Positions 25,081 through 32,634 of a stretch of 64,000 bases of DNA are shown here, in pieces (position 1 is the stretch's first letter; every line of letters starts with the position of its first letter). The translations under genes were made by a program, and so were the position numbers. The notes beneath the pieces were generated by a model, which searched no databases, was not told the origin of the DNA, and saw only the letters and a program-made list of their open reading frames with translations. Source of the DNA: Phycisphaerae bacterium (GTDB lineage Bacteria > Planctomycetota > Phycisphaerae > Sedimentisphaerales > Anaerohalosphaeraceae); the NCBI GenBank assembly GCA_014859965.1, contig JACZKQ010000108.1, forward strand, positions 83,363 to 147,362, read 5' to 3'.

Positions 25081-27739
25081 GTATAACGAGCGAAGGCTGT
25101 TGCGCCGACTGCACGCGATTTCACAAATTCAGCCTGCCCCGGAATCGACCGACAGAGCCATCCGCAACGTGCGTGCGTCGGTGGAGCAACTGGAAGATAC
25201 GTCACCCTCCGGCAGAAGCCGCGGGCACCGCCTGCTGACGCCTCGCCGCTGGTGTATCGCGGCGGCTGCCGTAGTGCTTGCGGCAGTGATCGTCGCCGGC
25301 GCTCTTCTGTGGAACGGTTCCGGCAAAGGCCCCCAGGATGTTGTCAAGCAAAGTTCGACCGCGGACCCTGTCGCGCTGCCCAGGGAGGAACAGAAGGAAA
25401 CCGAACCTGCGGAGAGTCCGACGCAGCCATCGCCCATCAAGCAGGAACTGAAGCACATCTTCGCGCTGGCCGAAGCCGGTGATCTCGGCGGATTGCTGAA
25501 GACGCTGGAGCAAGGCAGTTTCGCCGGCAAACTTGTCGCCGCCAGCTACCTGGCGGACCTGGGCGATGAACGTGCAATCAGGCCGCTGGAACAGCTCAGT
25601 GCAGAATGGTACGGCGATACTGACGCCAATCCCTTCGCCGCGGCGGTGGCGCAGATCAAGAGACGGCTCAGTCAAAGCGATGACGAAGGCAGAACGCCGC
25701 CGCTTGAACCGAATGTGGAGGCCGGCAGTGAAAACATGGGTATCGCCGATTCTCCAGAGGCCGCAAAGACGGGCACGACGCCGTCAACAGGTCTTTTCGA
25801 GAAAATTGTGCAGGTCCACTGCATCCAGGAAAAGCGACTGCCGGACGGAAGCTTGACAAAGGGCGAAATATGGATAAGACTTCCTGACTGCATCCGGGAA
25901 GACGATCCCGAGACGGGCAGGATAATCATCGATAACGGTGCCCAGAGGCTCACTCTCGACACGTCTGAGAAACAGGCTCAACTTTCTGAATCCTATAAGC
26001 ACGTTGAGCCGCTCCGTGATCACTGGCTCTTGGGACAGATTGAGGAGATACGCGGCAGCAAAGAACAGAACGATTTTGTGCTCACAAAAATTGAGGACGA
26101 GAGCACGGAAAGCGTATGGGTGTTCACCGTTGAGATGACGGGGCACGTCTCGGCCGAGGGCAAGGTCTGGATCCAGACGGCTGGAATGCTGCCGGTCAAG
26201 TTGGAGGCTCAGTTGGCTGGCGACCCGAATTCCCAGGATGCACAGTCAGCGAGGATTACGTTTGACTACCGACCGATTTCAGACAAGGTATTCGCCCTGA
26301 CTATCCCCAATGATTACACGGAACTGGCGCCAAAACAGGCGGGCGCCTTTGGCGGGCATGTCGTGGACGTATCAGGAAATCCCGTCGCCGGAGCGGTCGT
26401 GAGCGTAAAGTCATACGGTCTGCCGGACGCCAGGCCGCTCACTGCCACGGCAAACGAGCAGGGCGTCTTCTCCGTTAGGATGCCCGCAAATCTGAGCACT
26501 CTGTCGTCGCCCGTCGTCATTTGGGCGACTTTGCCGAACCAGCCGGACTTCGTGGGGTGGACGTTGCTGCGGAGCGAACTTGACGAAGAGCAGCATGAAC
26601 TCGGCGGAGCAATTCCCGGCGATCCGGGGATCATTCATGTGTCGCCCGACTACAAGGTTACGCGGGCCGAGGAAACCGTCTGGACGACGGGCTGGTGTAT
26701 GGGCGCGTCAGATATCATCCTGGTGATGCAACAGGCGGCGCGGATAGTGGGGCAGGCCACCGATCCGACGGGCGGTGGCATTGCAGGTGCGGGGATCGAT
26801 GTGCAGTTCGAACTCTCCGGGAAAACGGGTGCGCACGCCTATTCTTTTCACGATTTCTGGTCCACTAAAACGCTGACCGATGAGAACGGTTTCTATCGCG
26901 CCGGTTATCTCCCGCGGCTTTGGAAACAGTGCCGCTGGCGCGTCGGCATCGCTGCGGAAGGTTTCGTGGGACAGTCGGAAGTGTTGACGAGCGAGGGTTC
27001 GCTTGATGTTATGACGGCCAATTTTCAATTGCACAGGGCCGCAGTGACTGTGCGCGGCGTCCTGAAGGACAATTACGGCACCCCGCTGCCCGGCCGTGCG
27101 ATCTTTGCCACTGTGAACGGCAAACAGTATCACGCCTGCTCTACCAAATCAGATGCTGTCGGCAAATTCGAACTAACGGGGTGTCCCGACGCTCCAGGTC
27201 TGGGATTGTTTGCAGAACTTTCGCACAATCCGCATGCGCCGGGTCCCGCCCGGGACAGTTTTGAGCATTATCCCGATCTGGCGGTTGGCGTGCCGTACGA
27301 ACTCAGACGGACGGAATACGAGGTGGAGATGGTTGCGACCCTTCCGGAACTGACGATTGAAGTGGACGTGGTTGATTCCACAGGCCATCCGCTGTCGTGG
27401 TATCCTGTGGAGATCCGAGCCGAGAGGCCTGTATCGACCCAGTGGAAAGTGGATCGCGGGTTCTACGCCATTGCTGACGAGGCCGGCTTCTGCCGGTTAG
27501 TCAAGGTTCCGAACGTGCCCGGTTTGCGAGTCGTCCTGTCCGGGCAGTACTACACCTCATCCTACCAGCACTTGGCCCAGCCGCAGCGCGAGGCAATCGA
27601 AGAGTGCATGAAGTTGTACCGCAATAAGTACAAATGGACGGAGGTCCCGGTCGAGATCGAGCCCGGCCGAAAGGAGTATTACATCCGCGCGACGGTGTTG
27701 ACGAACGAAGAATCGCAGCAGGGGGTGTTTCCCCGTTGA
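25073..27739 (+). CDS. Large single-span membrane protein paired with the ECF sigma factor
   Basis: The 888-residue protein has a short cytoplasmic N-terminus (about 58 residues, charged) and one membrane helix at about residues 60-82. Its large external part begins with a HEAT-like segment (KLVAASYLADLGDERAIRPL), then a beta domain, then at least two carboxypeptidase-regulatory-like repeats (HVVDVSGNPVAGAVVSV and GQATDPTGGGIAGAGIDV) and further beta domains. Its start overlaps the sigma factor stop by 8 bp. Topology and linkage suggest a sigma-regulating sensor, but the cytoplasmic part lacks the HxxxCxxC zinc anti-sigma motif, so an anti-sigma role is inference. Confidence 0.75.
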   Translation: MSEYNERRLLRRLHAISQIQPAPESTDRAIRNVRASVEQLEDTSPSGRSRGHRLLTPRRWCIAAAAVVLAAVIVAGALLWNGSGKGPQDVVKQSSTADPVALPREEQKETEPAESPTQPSPIKQELKHIFALAEAGDLGGLLKTLEQGSFAGKLVAASYLADLGDERAIRPLEQLSAEWYGDTDANPFAAAVAQIKRRLSQSDDEGRTPPLEPNVEAGSENMGIADSPEAAKTGTTPSTGLFEKIVQVHCIQEKRLPDGSLTKGEIWIRLPDCIREDDPETGRIIIDNGAQRLTLDTSEKQAQLSESYKHVEPLRDHWLLGQIEEIRGSKEQNDFVLTKIEDESTESVWVFTVEMTGHVSAEGKVWIQTAGMLPVKLEAQLAGDPNSQDAQSARITFDYRPISDKVFALTIPNDYTELAPKQAGAFGGHVVDVSGNPVAGAVVSVKSYGLPDARPLTATANEQGVFSVRMPANLSTLSSPVVIWATLPNQPDFVGWTLLRSELDEEQHELGGAIPGDPGIIHVSPDYKVTRAEETVWTTGWCMGASDIILVMQQAARIVGQATDPTGGGIAGAGIDVQFELSGKTGAHAYSFHDFWSTKTLTDENGFYRAGYLPRLWKQCRWRVGIAAEGFVGQSEVLTSEGSLDVMTANFQLHRAAVTVRGVLKDNYGTPLPGRAIFATVNGKQYHACSTKSDAVGKFELTGCPDAPGLGLFAELSHNPHAPGPARDSFEHYPDLAVGVPYELRRTEYEVEMVATLPELTIEVDVVDSTGHPLSWYPVEIRAERPVSTQWKVDRGFYAIADEAGFCRLVKVPNVPGLRVVLSGQYYTSSYQHLAQPQREAIEECMKLYRNKYKWTEVPVEIEPGRKEYYIRATVLTNEESQQGVFPR

Positions 27740-27761
27740 GATGTGCAATGTGGCGGCGGAG

Positions 27762-28400
27762 TTACTCGGGTTTCTGTGCGATGAGCTTGCCCGCACGCTC
27801 CTGCCACGCCGCGGCGCCGTGCTGCACGAAGTAATCGAACGACTCGTCCTTCACCATTTCGCCCAATATCGCCTTGCGGTCCGCGGAATTCTCTACGGTC
27901 GCGATGATCTGCTTGCGGGCGATGTCAAGCGCCTCGACAAACTGTCCGTGCTGCTCGGTGAACATCTCCTCTAACTTCTGCCGCAGGTGGCCCGCATAGG
28001 CCGGGCACTTGCCCTCGGTGCCGATGGCGATCTGAAGCGAGCCGCGATCGACAACCGCGGGCACATAGAAGTCGCATAGTTCCGGCACGTCGACCACATT
28101 GCAGAGAACCTCGAGCTGCTGGCAATCCTTGTAGATTTGATTGTTCAGAACGGTGTCGTTGGTGGCGGCAATGGCGAGCACGGCCTCGGCGAGATAGTCT
28201 TTGGAGTAGCTGCTGAGGATTAACTCAATATTCTCTGCATTGCAGGCCTCCTGAAATGTTGTCGTCGCGTGTTCGGCGACAACAACGACCCGGGCCCCGG
28301 CCGCGTTGAGCGAAAGGACCTTGCGGGCAGCCACTGCGCCGGCCCCGATGACAACGGCACGCCGATTAGTCAAATCAAGATATATAGGATATTTTGCCAT
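27762..28400 (-). CDS. Precorrin-2 dehydrogenase / sirohydrochlorin ferrochelatase family protein
   Basis: The 212-residue protein matches the Met8p/CysG N-terminal module. It oxidises precorrin-2 with NAD+ to sirohydrochlorin and may insert iron to make siroheme. The Rossmann motif is VVIGAGAVAARKVLSL, the conserved Asn segment is LCNVVDVPELCDFYVPA, and GTEGKCPAYAGHLRQKLE gives the dimerisation helix. The CysG methyltransferase domain is absent, so another enzyme must make precorrin-2. The promoter (28407-28434) places transcription start at or within a couple of bases of the ATG, so the mRNA may be leaderless. No other tetrapyrrole genes are adjacent. Confidence 0.88.
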   Translation of the reverse strand: MAKYPIYLDLTNRRAVVIGAGAVAARKVLSLNAAGARVVVVAEHATTTFQEACNAENIELILSSYSKDYLAEAVLAIAATNDTVLNNQIYKDCQQLEVLCNVVDVPELCDFYVPAVVDRGSLQIAIGTEGKCPAYAGHLRQKLEEMFTEQHGQFVEALDIARKQIIATVENSADRKAILGEMVKDESFDYFVQHGAAAWQERAGKLIAQKPE

Positions 28401-28406
28401 GCCTCG

Positions 28407-28434
28407 TTTATACCAACCTCCGCGAAGTATGCAA
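28407..28434 (-). promoter_or_regulatory. Promoter of the siroheme gene, leaderless configuration
   Basis: On the minus strand TTGCAT (28434-28429) and TATAAA (28412-28407) are spaced by 16 bp. With the usual 6-7 base gap, transcription would begin about 28400, the first base of the start codon. Confidence 0.6.
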
Positions 28435-28634
28435 GAAGTAAAATCCTCACCGCCAGGCCCGCCAATGGCATCGGCAGTTTAACAACGGCGATTGAGGTCA
28501 ATCCAGAGTCGCCCGAAACAATGCCATCCGGTTTTTTCCACTTGTCCGGTCGATGTTTTTGACTCGCGAAGAAACCTGCAAACCTGTAGAATAACCCGTC
28601 TTTGTTTTTTGAAAGCAGCAAGGTGAGTAAAACT

Positions 28635-29168
28635 GTGCAATTACAGACGCCGCTGACTGATTCGGCGGTACGGGCCCTGAGGGCCGGGGACGAGGTCGCG
28701 ATCAGCGGCACGGTCTATGCCGCCCGTGATATGGCCCACCAGCGATTATGCGCATTGCTGGACCGACGCGAGCCTCTTCCGCTTGATCTGCACGGTGCGG
28801 TGATCTACTTTGTCGGCCCTACGCCCGCCGCGCCGGGTCGGGCAATCGGATCTGCCGGGCCGACGACGTCTTCCCGAATGGATGCGTTCAGTCCGAAACT
28901 CCTGGCCGCGGGGCTCAAAGGGATGATCGGCAAGGGGTACCGAAACGAAATGGTCCGGGAAGCACTCAGGACCTATGGCGCCGTCCACCTGGCGGCGATT
29001 GGAGGGGCAGGTGCGCTCTTGAGCAAACATATCGTCGCCTCGGAGGTCGTCGCCTATGAAGACCTCGGCGCCGAAGCGATTCGGCGGCTTGTGCTGAAGG
29101 ATTTCCCGGCGGTTGTGGCTTATGATGTTTATGGCAATAGTATATATGAAATGAGGTCTGCTGAATGA
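28635..29168 (+). CDS. Fumarate hydratase class I beta-subunit-type protein (Fe-S hydro-lyase C-terminal domain)
   Basis: The 177-residue protein is the beta (C-terminal) unit of class I fumarase/L-tartrate dehydratase. It opens MQLQTPLTDSAVRALRAGDE, then ISGTVYAARDMAHQRL, GPTTSSRMDAFSP with the substrate-binding segment, GAVHLAAIGGAGALLSKHI, and FPAVVAYDVYGNSIYE. The alpha subunit, which holds the 4Fe-4S cluster, is not encoded in the window. GTG at 28635 gives the family N-terminus and has AAGGTGA eight bases upstream; GTG 28623 is an alternative. Its ATGA overlap with the next gene couples it to a YchF-like GTPase, an unusual partner. Confidence 0.85.
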   Translation: MQLQTPLTDSAVRALRAGDEVAISGTVYAARDMAHQRLCALLDRREPLPLDLHGAVIYFVGPTPAAPGRAIGSAGPTTSSRMDAFSPKLLAAGLKGMIGKGYRNEMVREALRTYGAVHLAAIGGAGALLSKHIVASEVVAYEDLGAEAIRRLVLKDFPAVVAYDVYGNSIYEMRSAE

Positions 29169-30211
29169 AAGTTGCAATTACGGGATCGATGCAGTCGGGC
29201 AAGAGCACGCTCGTGTCCGCCATAAGCGGCAGGCCTATGCCGCCGCCCGGCTCGGTCGCTATAGAAGAGGTCGTCGCGCCTGTGCCGGATGAACGTCTGG
29301 ATTGGCTGACGGAAATCTATCAGCCCAAGAAGACCGTTCACGCGACGATTGACTGTGTCGACCTGCCGGGATTGTCATTCGCCGATGAGCACACGCGGGC
29401 GGCCGCCAGACGCCTCTTCAACCAGATACGAACAGTCGACATGTTTGTTATCGTAGTCCGCGCGTTCGATGAAGAAGCGGATTTTGCCCGTTCCTTGTCA
29501 GATATCAAGACGGAGTTCCTGCTGTCCGATCTGGAACTCGTTACTACGCGGATCGAGCGCCTCCAGAAGCAGGTAAACAAGCCCACGAGCGCACAGGGCC
29601 ATGATAAGGCGGAATTGGCCATCCAGCTCAAGTTGCAGGAAGCCCTGGAAGCCGAAAAGCCCGTCAGTGCCGCGATTAAAGATGAGACGGAGCTGGAACT
29701 GATCAAGTCGCTGGGCTTTCTCACGCTCAAGCCCGTCATGGTGGTTGTGAATGTCGCGGAGGACCGCTGCGGCGAGAATATCGACCTCAGCAGTATCGTG
29801 GGCCCGGACGTGGAGGTCATCACGCTGTGTGCAAGCCTCGAAAGCGAGCTGGCTCAACTGGATACCGCCAGCCGCAAGGAGTTCATGGCTGATATGGGAA
29901 TCACGGAACCGGCCGCGAAGCGCTTTGTGCAGAGTTGCTACAGGACCCTTGGCTTGATTAGCTTCCTGACCGTGGGCAAGGACGAGGTGCGGGCCTGGCC
30001 GATACGCAAGGGCACAACCGCGCACGATGCGGCCGGCAAGGTGCACAGTGATATCAAAAGAGGTTTCATTCGAGCGGAAACCATTGCGTACGCGGACATG
30101 CAGGAACTGGGCGACGAGAAGAGCTGCAAGGCCGCCGGCAAGGTGCGGCTCGAAGGCAAATCATATGTCGTTCAGGACGGCGATATCATAAACTTTCGCT
30201 TCAACGTGTAG
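29165..30211 (+). CDS. YchF/OLA1-like GTPase paralogue with DUF933/TGS domain
   Basis: The 348-residue protein resembles YchF, a ribosome-associated Obg-family P-loop NTPase. It has DLPGL for G3 and VVVNVAED at the G4 position (YchF uses NxxE rather than NKxD). A coiled-coil region follows (about residues 115-170) and then a C-terminal TGS/DUF933 domain with GKDEVRAWPIRKGTTAHDAA, ending GDIINFRFNV. The P-loop reads GSMQSGKST instead of the usual GxPNVGKST, and the conserved IPDxR nucleotide-base region is altered (VPDERLDWL). It is probably a divergent paralogue, not the housekeeping YchF. It overlaps the fumarase-type gene by 4 bp. Confidence 0.8.
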   Translation: MKVAITGSMQSGKSTLVSAISGRPMPPPGSVAIEEVVAPVPDERLDWLTEIYQPKKTVHATIDCVDLPGLSFADEHTRAAARRLFNQIRTVDMFVIVVRAFDEEADFARSLSDIKTEFLLSDLELVTTRIERLQKQVNKPTSAQGHDKAELAIQLKLQEALEAEKPVSAAIKDETELELIKSLGFLTLKPVMVVVNVAEDRCGENIDLSSIVGPDVEVITLCASLESELAQLDTASRKEFMADMGITEPAAKRFVQSCYRTLGLISFLTVGKDEVRAWPIRKGTTAHDAAGKVHSDIKRGFIRAETIAYADMQELGDEKSCKAAGKVRLEGKSYVVQDGDIINFRFNV

Positions 30212-30289
30212 ATGGGTAGATTGGGTATGTGCAGGGCAGGGCATGCCTTGCTCCTGCGGCTTTTCTTAAAAATATTCGGGAGTCTGAAT

Positions 30290-31324
30290 GTGAAGGCGTA
30301 TGCTTTGACGGGTATCCGGCAGATGGAATTGCATGAGATCGACAACCCTGTGGTCAAGCACGACAAGGATGTTCTGCTAAAGATCGAAATGGTCGGGGTT
30401 TGCGGCAGCGACGTCCATTATTATGAAACCGGCAGGATTGGTTCACAAGTTGTCGAATACCCCTATATTGTCGGACACGAGTGTGCGGCCACCGTCGTGG
30501 AGGTGGGCAGGGCGGTCACCCATGTCAAGCCTGGCGACCCGGTGGTCGTTGATCCCGCGGCATGGTGTGACACGTGTGACCAGTGCCGCATGGGACGAGA
30601 GAATACCTGCCGCAATCTCAGCTTTCTGGGGACCCCGGGACAAGGGCCGGGATGCCTCAGCGAGTACATTCTCATGCCCGAAAAGAGTTGCTTTCCGACG
30701 CACGACGCCATTACGCTCGAACAGGCGGTTCTCTGCGAGCCCTTTGCCATCGGTGTCTACGCGGTCAAGCGATCCCCGATCGCCCGGGGTGCAAAAATCG
30801 CGATTCTGGGCAGCGGCCCGATAGGCCTGAGTTGTCTGACTGCGGCAAGGGCCGAAGGCGTGGATAAGATCTACATCACCGACCGAATCGCCGCACGTCT
30901 GGCGGTTGCCGCCGCCGCAGGCGCTGCCTGGACAGGCAACCCCGATACGGAGGATATCGTGGAGACGATTGCTTCGAAGGAACCTTCAGGCATCGATATC
31001 GTCTACGAGTGCGCCGGCCAGCAGGAGGCCCTCAACCAGGGGATCGACTTGCTCCGGCCGGGCGGCGTCTTGATGATCGTGGGTATTCCACGGGCCGAAC
31101 AGGTCTCCTTCAGTATTGACAAGATTCGTCGCAAAGAGATCACAATCATCAATGTCCGGCGACAGAATCAGTGTACTCAACTTGCGATAGATCTCTTGGC
31201 CACCCGTAAAGCCTGCGTAGACTTCATGGTCACGCATCGTTTTGCTTTTGACCACTCCCGGGAGGCGTTTGACCTCGTTGCCGATTACCGCGACGGGGTT
31301 GTCAAAGCCTTGATCAAGGTCTAA
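30290..31324 (+). CDS. Zinc-dependent medium-chain dehydrogenase (sorbitol dehydrogenase-like)
   Basis: The 344-residue enzyme of the MDR superfamily is closest in pattern to polyol and sugar-alcohol dehydrogenases. The catalytic zinc site is in VGVCGSDVHYYETG and VGHECAATV. The structural zinc has four cysteines in CDTCDQCRMGRENTC. The NAD(P) motif is ILGSGPIGLSCL. It would oxidise a sugar alcohol or similar secondary alcohol. GTG at 30290 has GGGAG eight bases upstream and gives the family N-terminus (MKAYALTGIRQMELHE); an upstream TTG would add about 26 residues with no equivalent. It is five bases from cinA. The substrate is not determined. Confidence 0.87.
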   Translation: MKAYALTGIRQMELHEIDNPVVKHDKDVLLKIEMVGVCGSDVHYYETGRIGSQVVEYPYIVGHECAATVVEVGRAVTHVKPGDPVVVDPAAWCDTCDQCRMGRENTCRNLSFLGTPGQGPGCLSEYILMPEKSCFPTHDAITLEQAVLCEPFAIGVYAVKRSPIARGAKIAILGSGPIGLSCLTAARAEGVDKIYITDRIAARLAVAAAAGAAWTGNPDTEDIVETIASKEPSGIDIVYECAGQQEALNQGIDLLRPGGVLMIVGIPRAEQVSFSIDKIRRKEITIINVRRQNQCTQLAIDLLATRKACVDFMVTHRFAFDHSREAFDLVADYRDGVVKALIKV

Positions 31325-31329
31325 ACAGC

Positions 31330-32562
31330 ATGAAATCCGCCGCCCTCATAAGTATTGGAAATGAACTGCTGTCAGGTGAAACGGTCGATACGAATGTTTC
31401 GTACCTCTGCAGACACTTGCTGTTGTGTGGTATCCCGACCGTAAATATATTCACTGTGCCTGATGAGATTTCCTCTATTGTCGACGCCTTCGAACAGGCT
31501 ACGCGCCGTGCCGATGTGGTGCTCGTTACAGGAGGGCTTGGGCCCACAGGGGATGACGTCACGAGGGAGGCCTTGGCCGCATTTCTTAAGGTGGAATTGC
31601 GATTTTGCGAGGACTTGCAGGAACAAATCGCCGGCTTTTTCGCTCGCCGGGGCTTTGAAATGGCCCCAAGCAACAGAATACAGGCTTTTCTGCCCGCCGG
31701 AGCCCGGGCGCTGCAAAACAGCCAGGGCACGGCCCCGGGAATAGCCGTTGACTGGCAGGGCCGATTCATCGCCTGTATGCCCGGTGTGCCTGCCGAGATG
31801 AAGCAGATGTTCTCCGATCACCTGAACGATTATTTGAAGCAGTTGGCGGGCGGCCAAAGCGTGGCCGCACGGAAGCTGATGTGCTATGGCGCCGGAGAGT
31901 CTACCATCGCCTCCATGCTTGGGGAGCGGATGGAACGCGGCCGAAACCCGCTGGTCAACAGCACTGCTCAGGCGGGGCTTGTGACCATTCATATTGTGGC
32001 CGCCGCCGCCGAACAGGCTTCTGCCGAGCAGATGGTCGAACACGAACGAGCAGAACTTTGCCAAATTCTTGGAAATATTATTTATGGATACGACGGGCAG
32101 ACTATGGCGGAGGTCGTTGGCGCAGCGCTTGCTGATCGCGGCAAAACACTGGCGATAGCGGAGTCCTGCACGGGCGGACTGCTCGGCCAACTGATTACCG
32201 ATGTTCCCGGTTCAAGCCGATATTTCAAATGTGGATGGATCACATACAGTAACGAGGCGAAATCCAGAGATCTCGACGTCGACAGCGGGCTGCTGGAACA
32301 ATGCGGCGCCGTCAGCGAGGAGGTCGCCCAGGCGATGGCGCTCGGTGCAAGGAAAAAAGCCGGCGCCGATTATGGAATTGCCATTACCGGCATAGCCGGC
32401 CCAGACGGCGGCACCGAGGCCAAGCCCGTCGGATTGGTATATATCGCCCTGAACACGATTAATGGCTCACGTTGCGAGCGGTTCGTCTTTCCCTTTACCC
32501 GGCCCATCATGCGACTGAGGACCGCGTTGGCGGCGCTAAACATGCTTCGGTTGGAATTGTGA
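31330..32562 (+). CDS. cinA: CinA: competence/damage-inducible protein, nicotinamide-nucleotide amidase
   Basis: The 410-residue two-domain protein has the full CinA layout. The N-terminal MoaB/MogA-like domain (about residues 1-170) shows SIGNELLSGETVDTN and TGGLGPTGDDVTREA. A linker follows, then the C-terminal PncC amidase domain from about 250 with LAIAESCTGGLLG and ITGIAGPDGGT. It hydrolyses NMN to nicotinic acid mononucleotide in pyridine nucleotide salvage and also has ADP-ribose pyrophosphatase activity in characterised members. In some bacteria it is induced with competence genes. Length is typical (about 415). The promoter of the secretion cluster begins at its stop codon. Confidence 0.94.
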   Translation: MKSAALISIGNELLSGETVDTNVSYLCRHLLLCGIPTVNIFTVPDEISSIVDAFEQATRRADVVLVTGGLGPTGDDVTREALAAFLKVELRFCEDLQEQIAGFFARRGFEMAPSNRIQAFLPAGARALQNSQGTAPGIAVDWQGRFIACMPGVPAEMKQMFSDHLNDYLKQLAGGQSVAARKLMCYGAGESTIASMLGERMERGRNPLVNSTAQAGLVTIHIVAAAAEQASAEQMVEHERAELCQILGNIIYGYDGQTMAEVVGAALADRGKTLAIAESCTGGLLGQLITDVPGSSRYFKCGWITYSNEAKSRDLDVDSGLLEQCGAVSEEVAQAMALGARKKAGADYGIAITGIAGPDGGTEAKPVGLVYIALNTINGSRCERFVFPFTRPIMRLRTALAALNMLRLEL

Positions 32563-32563
32563 A

Positions 32564-32592
32564 TTGACGAAACGGGGCGAATATGCTATAAT
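32564..32592 (+). promoter_or_regulatory. Strong promoter in front of the first PilB/GspE gene
   Basis: TTGACG (32564-32569) and a perfect TATAAT (32587-32592) are 17 bp apart, and a TG (32584-32585) gives an extended -10. Transcription would start near 32599, 36 bases before the ATG. Confidence 0.8.
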
Positions 32593-32634
32593 TATGGCGT
32601 CTGGGGTTGCCCATTGTGAAATTAGCAGGAACCT

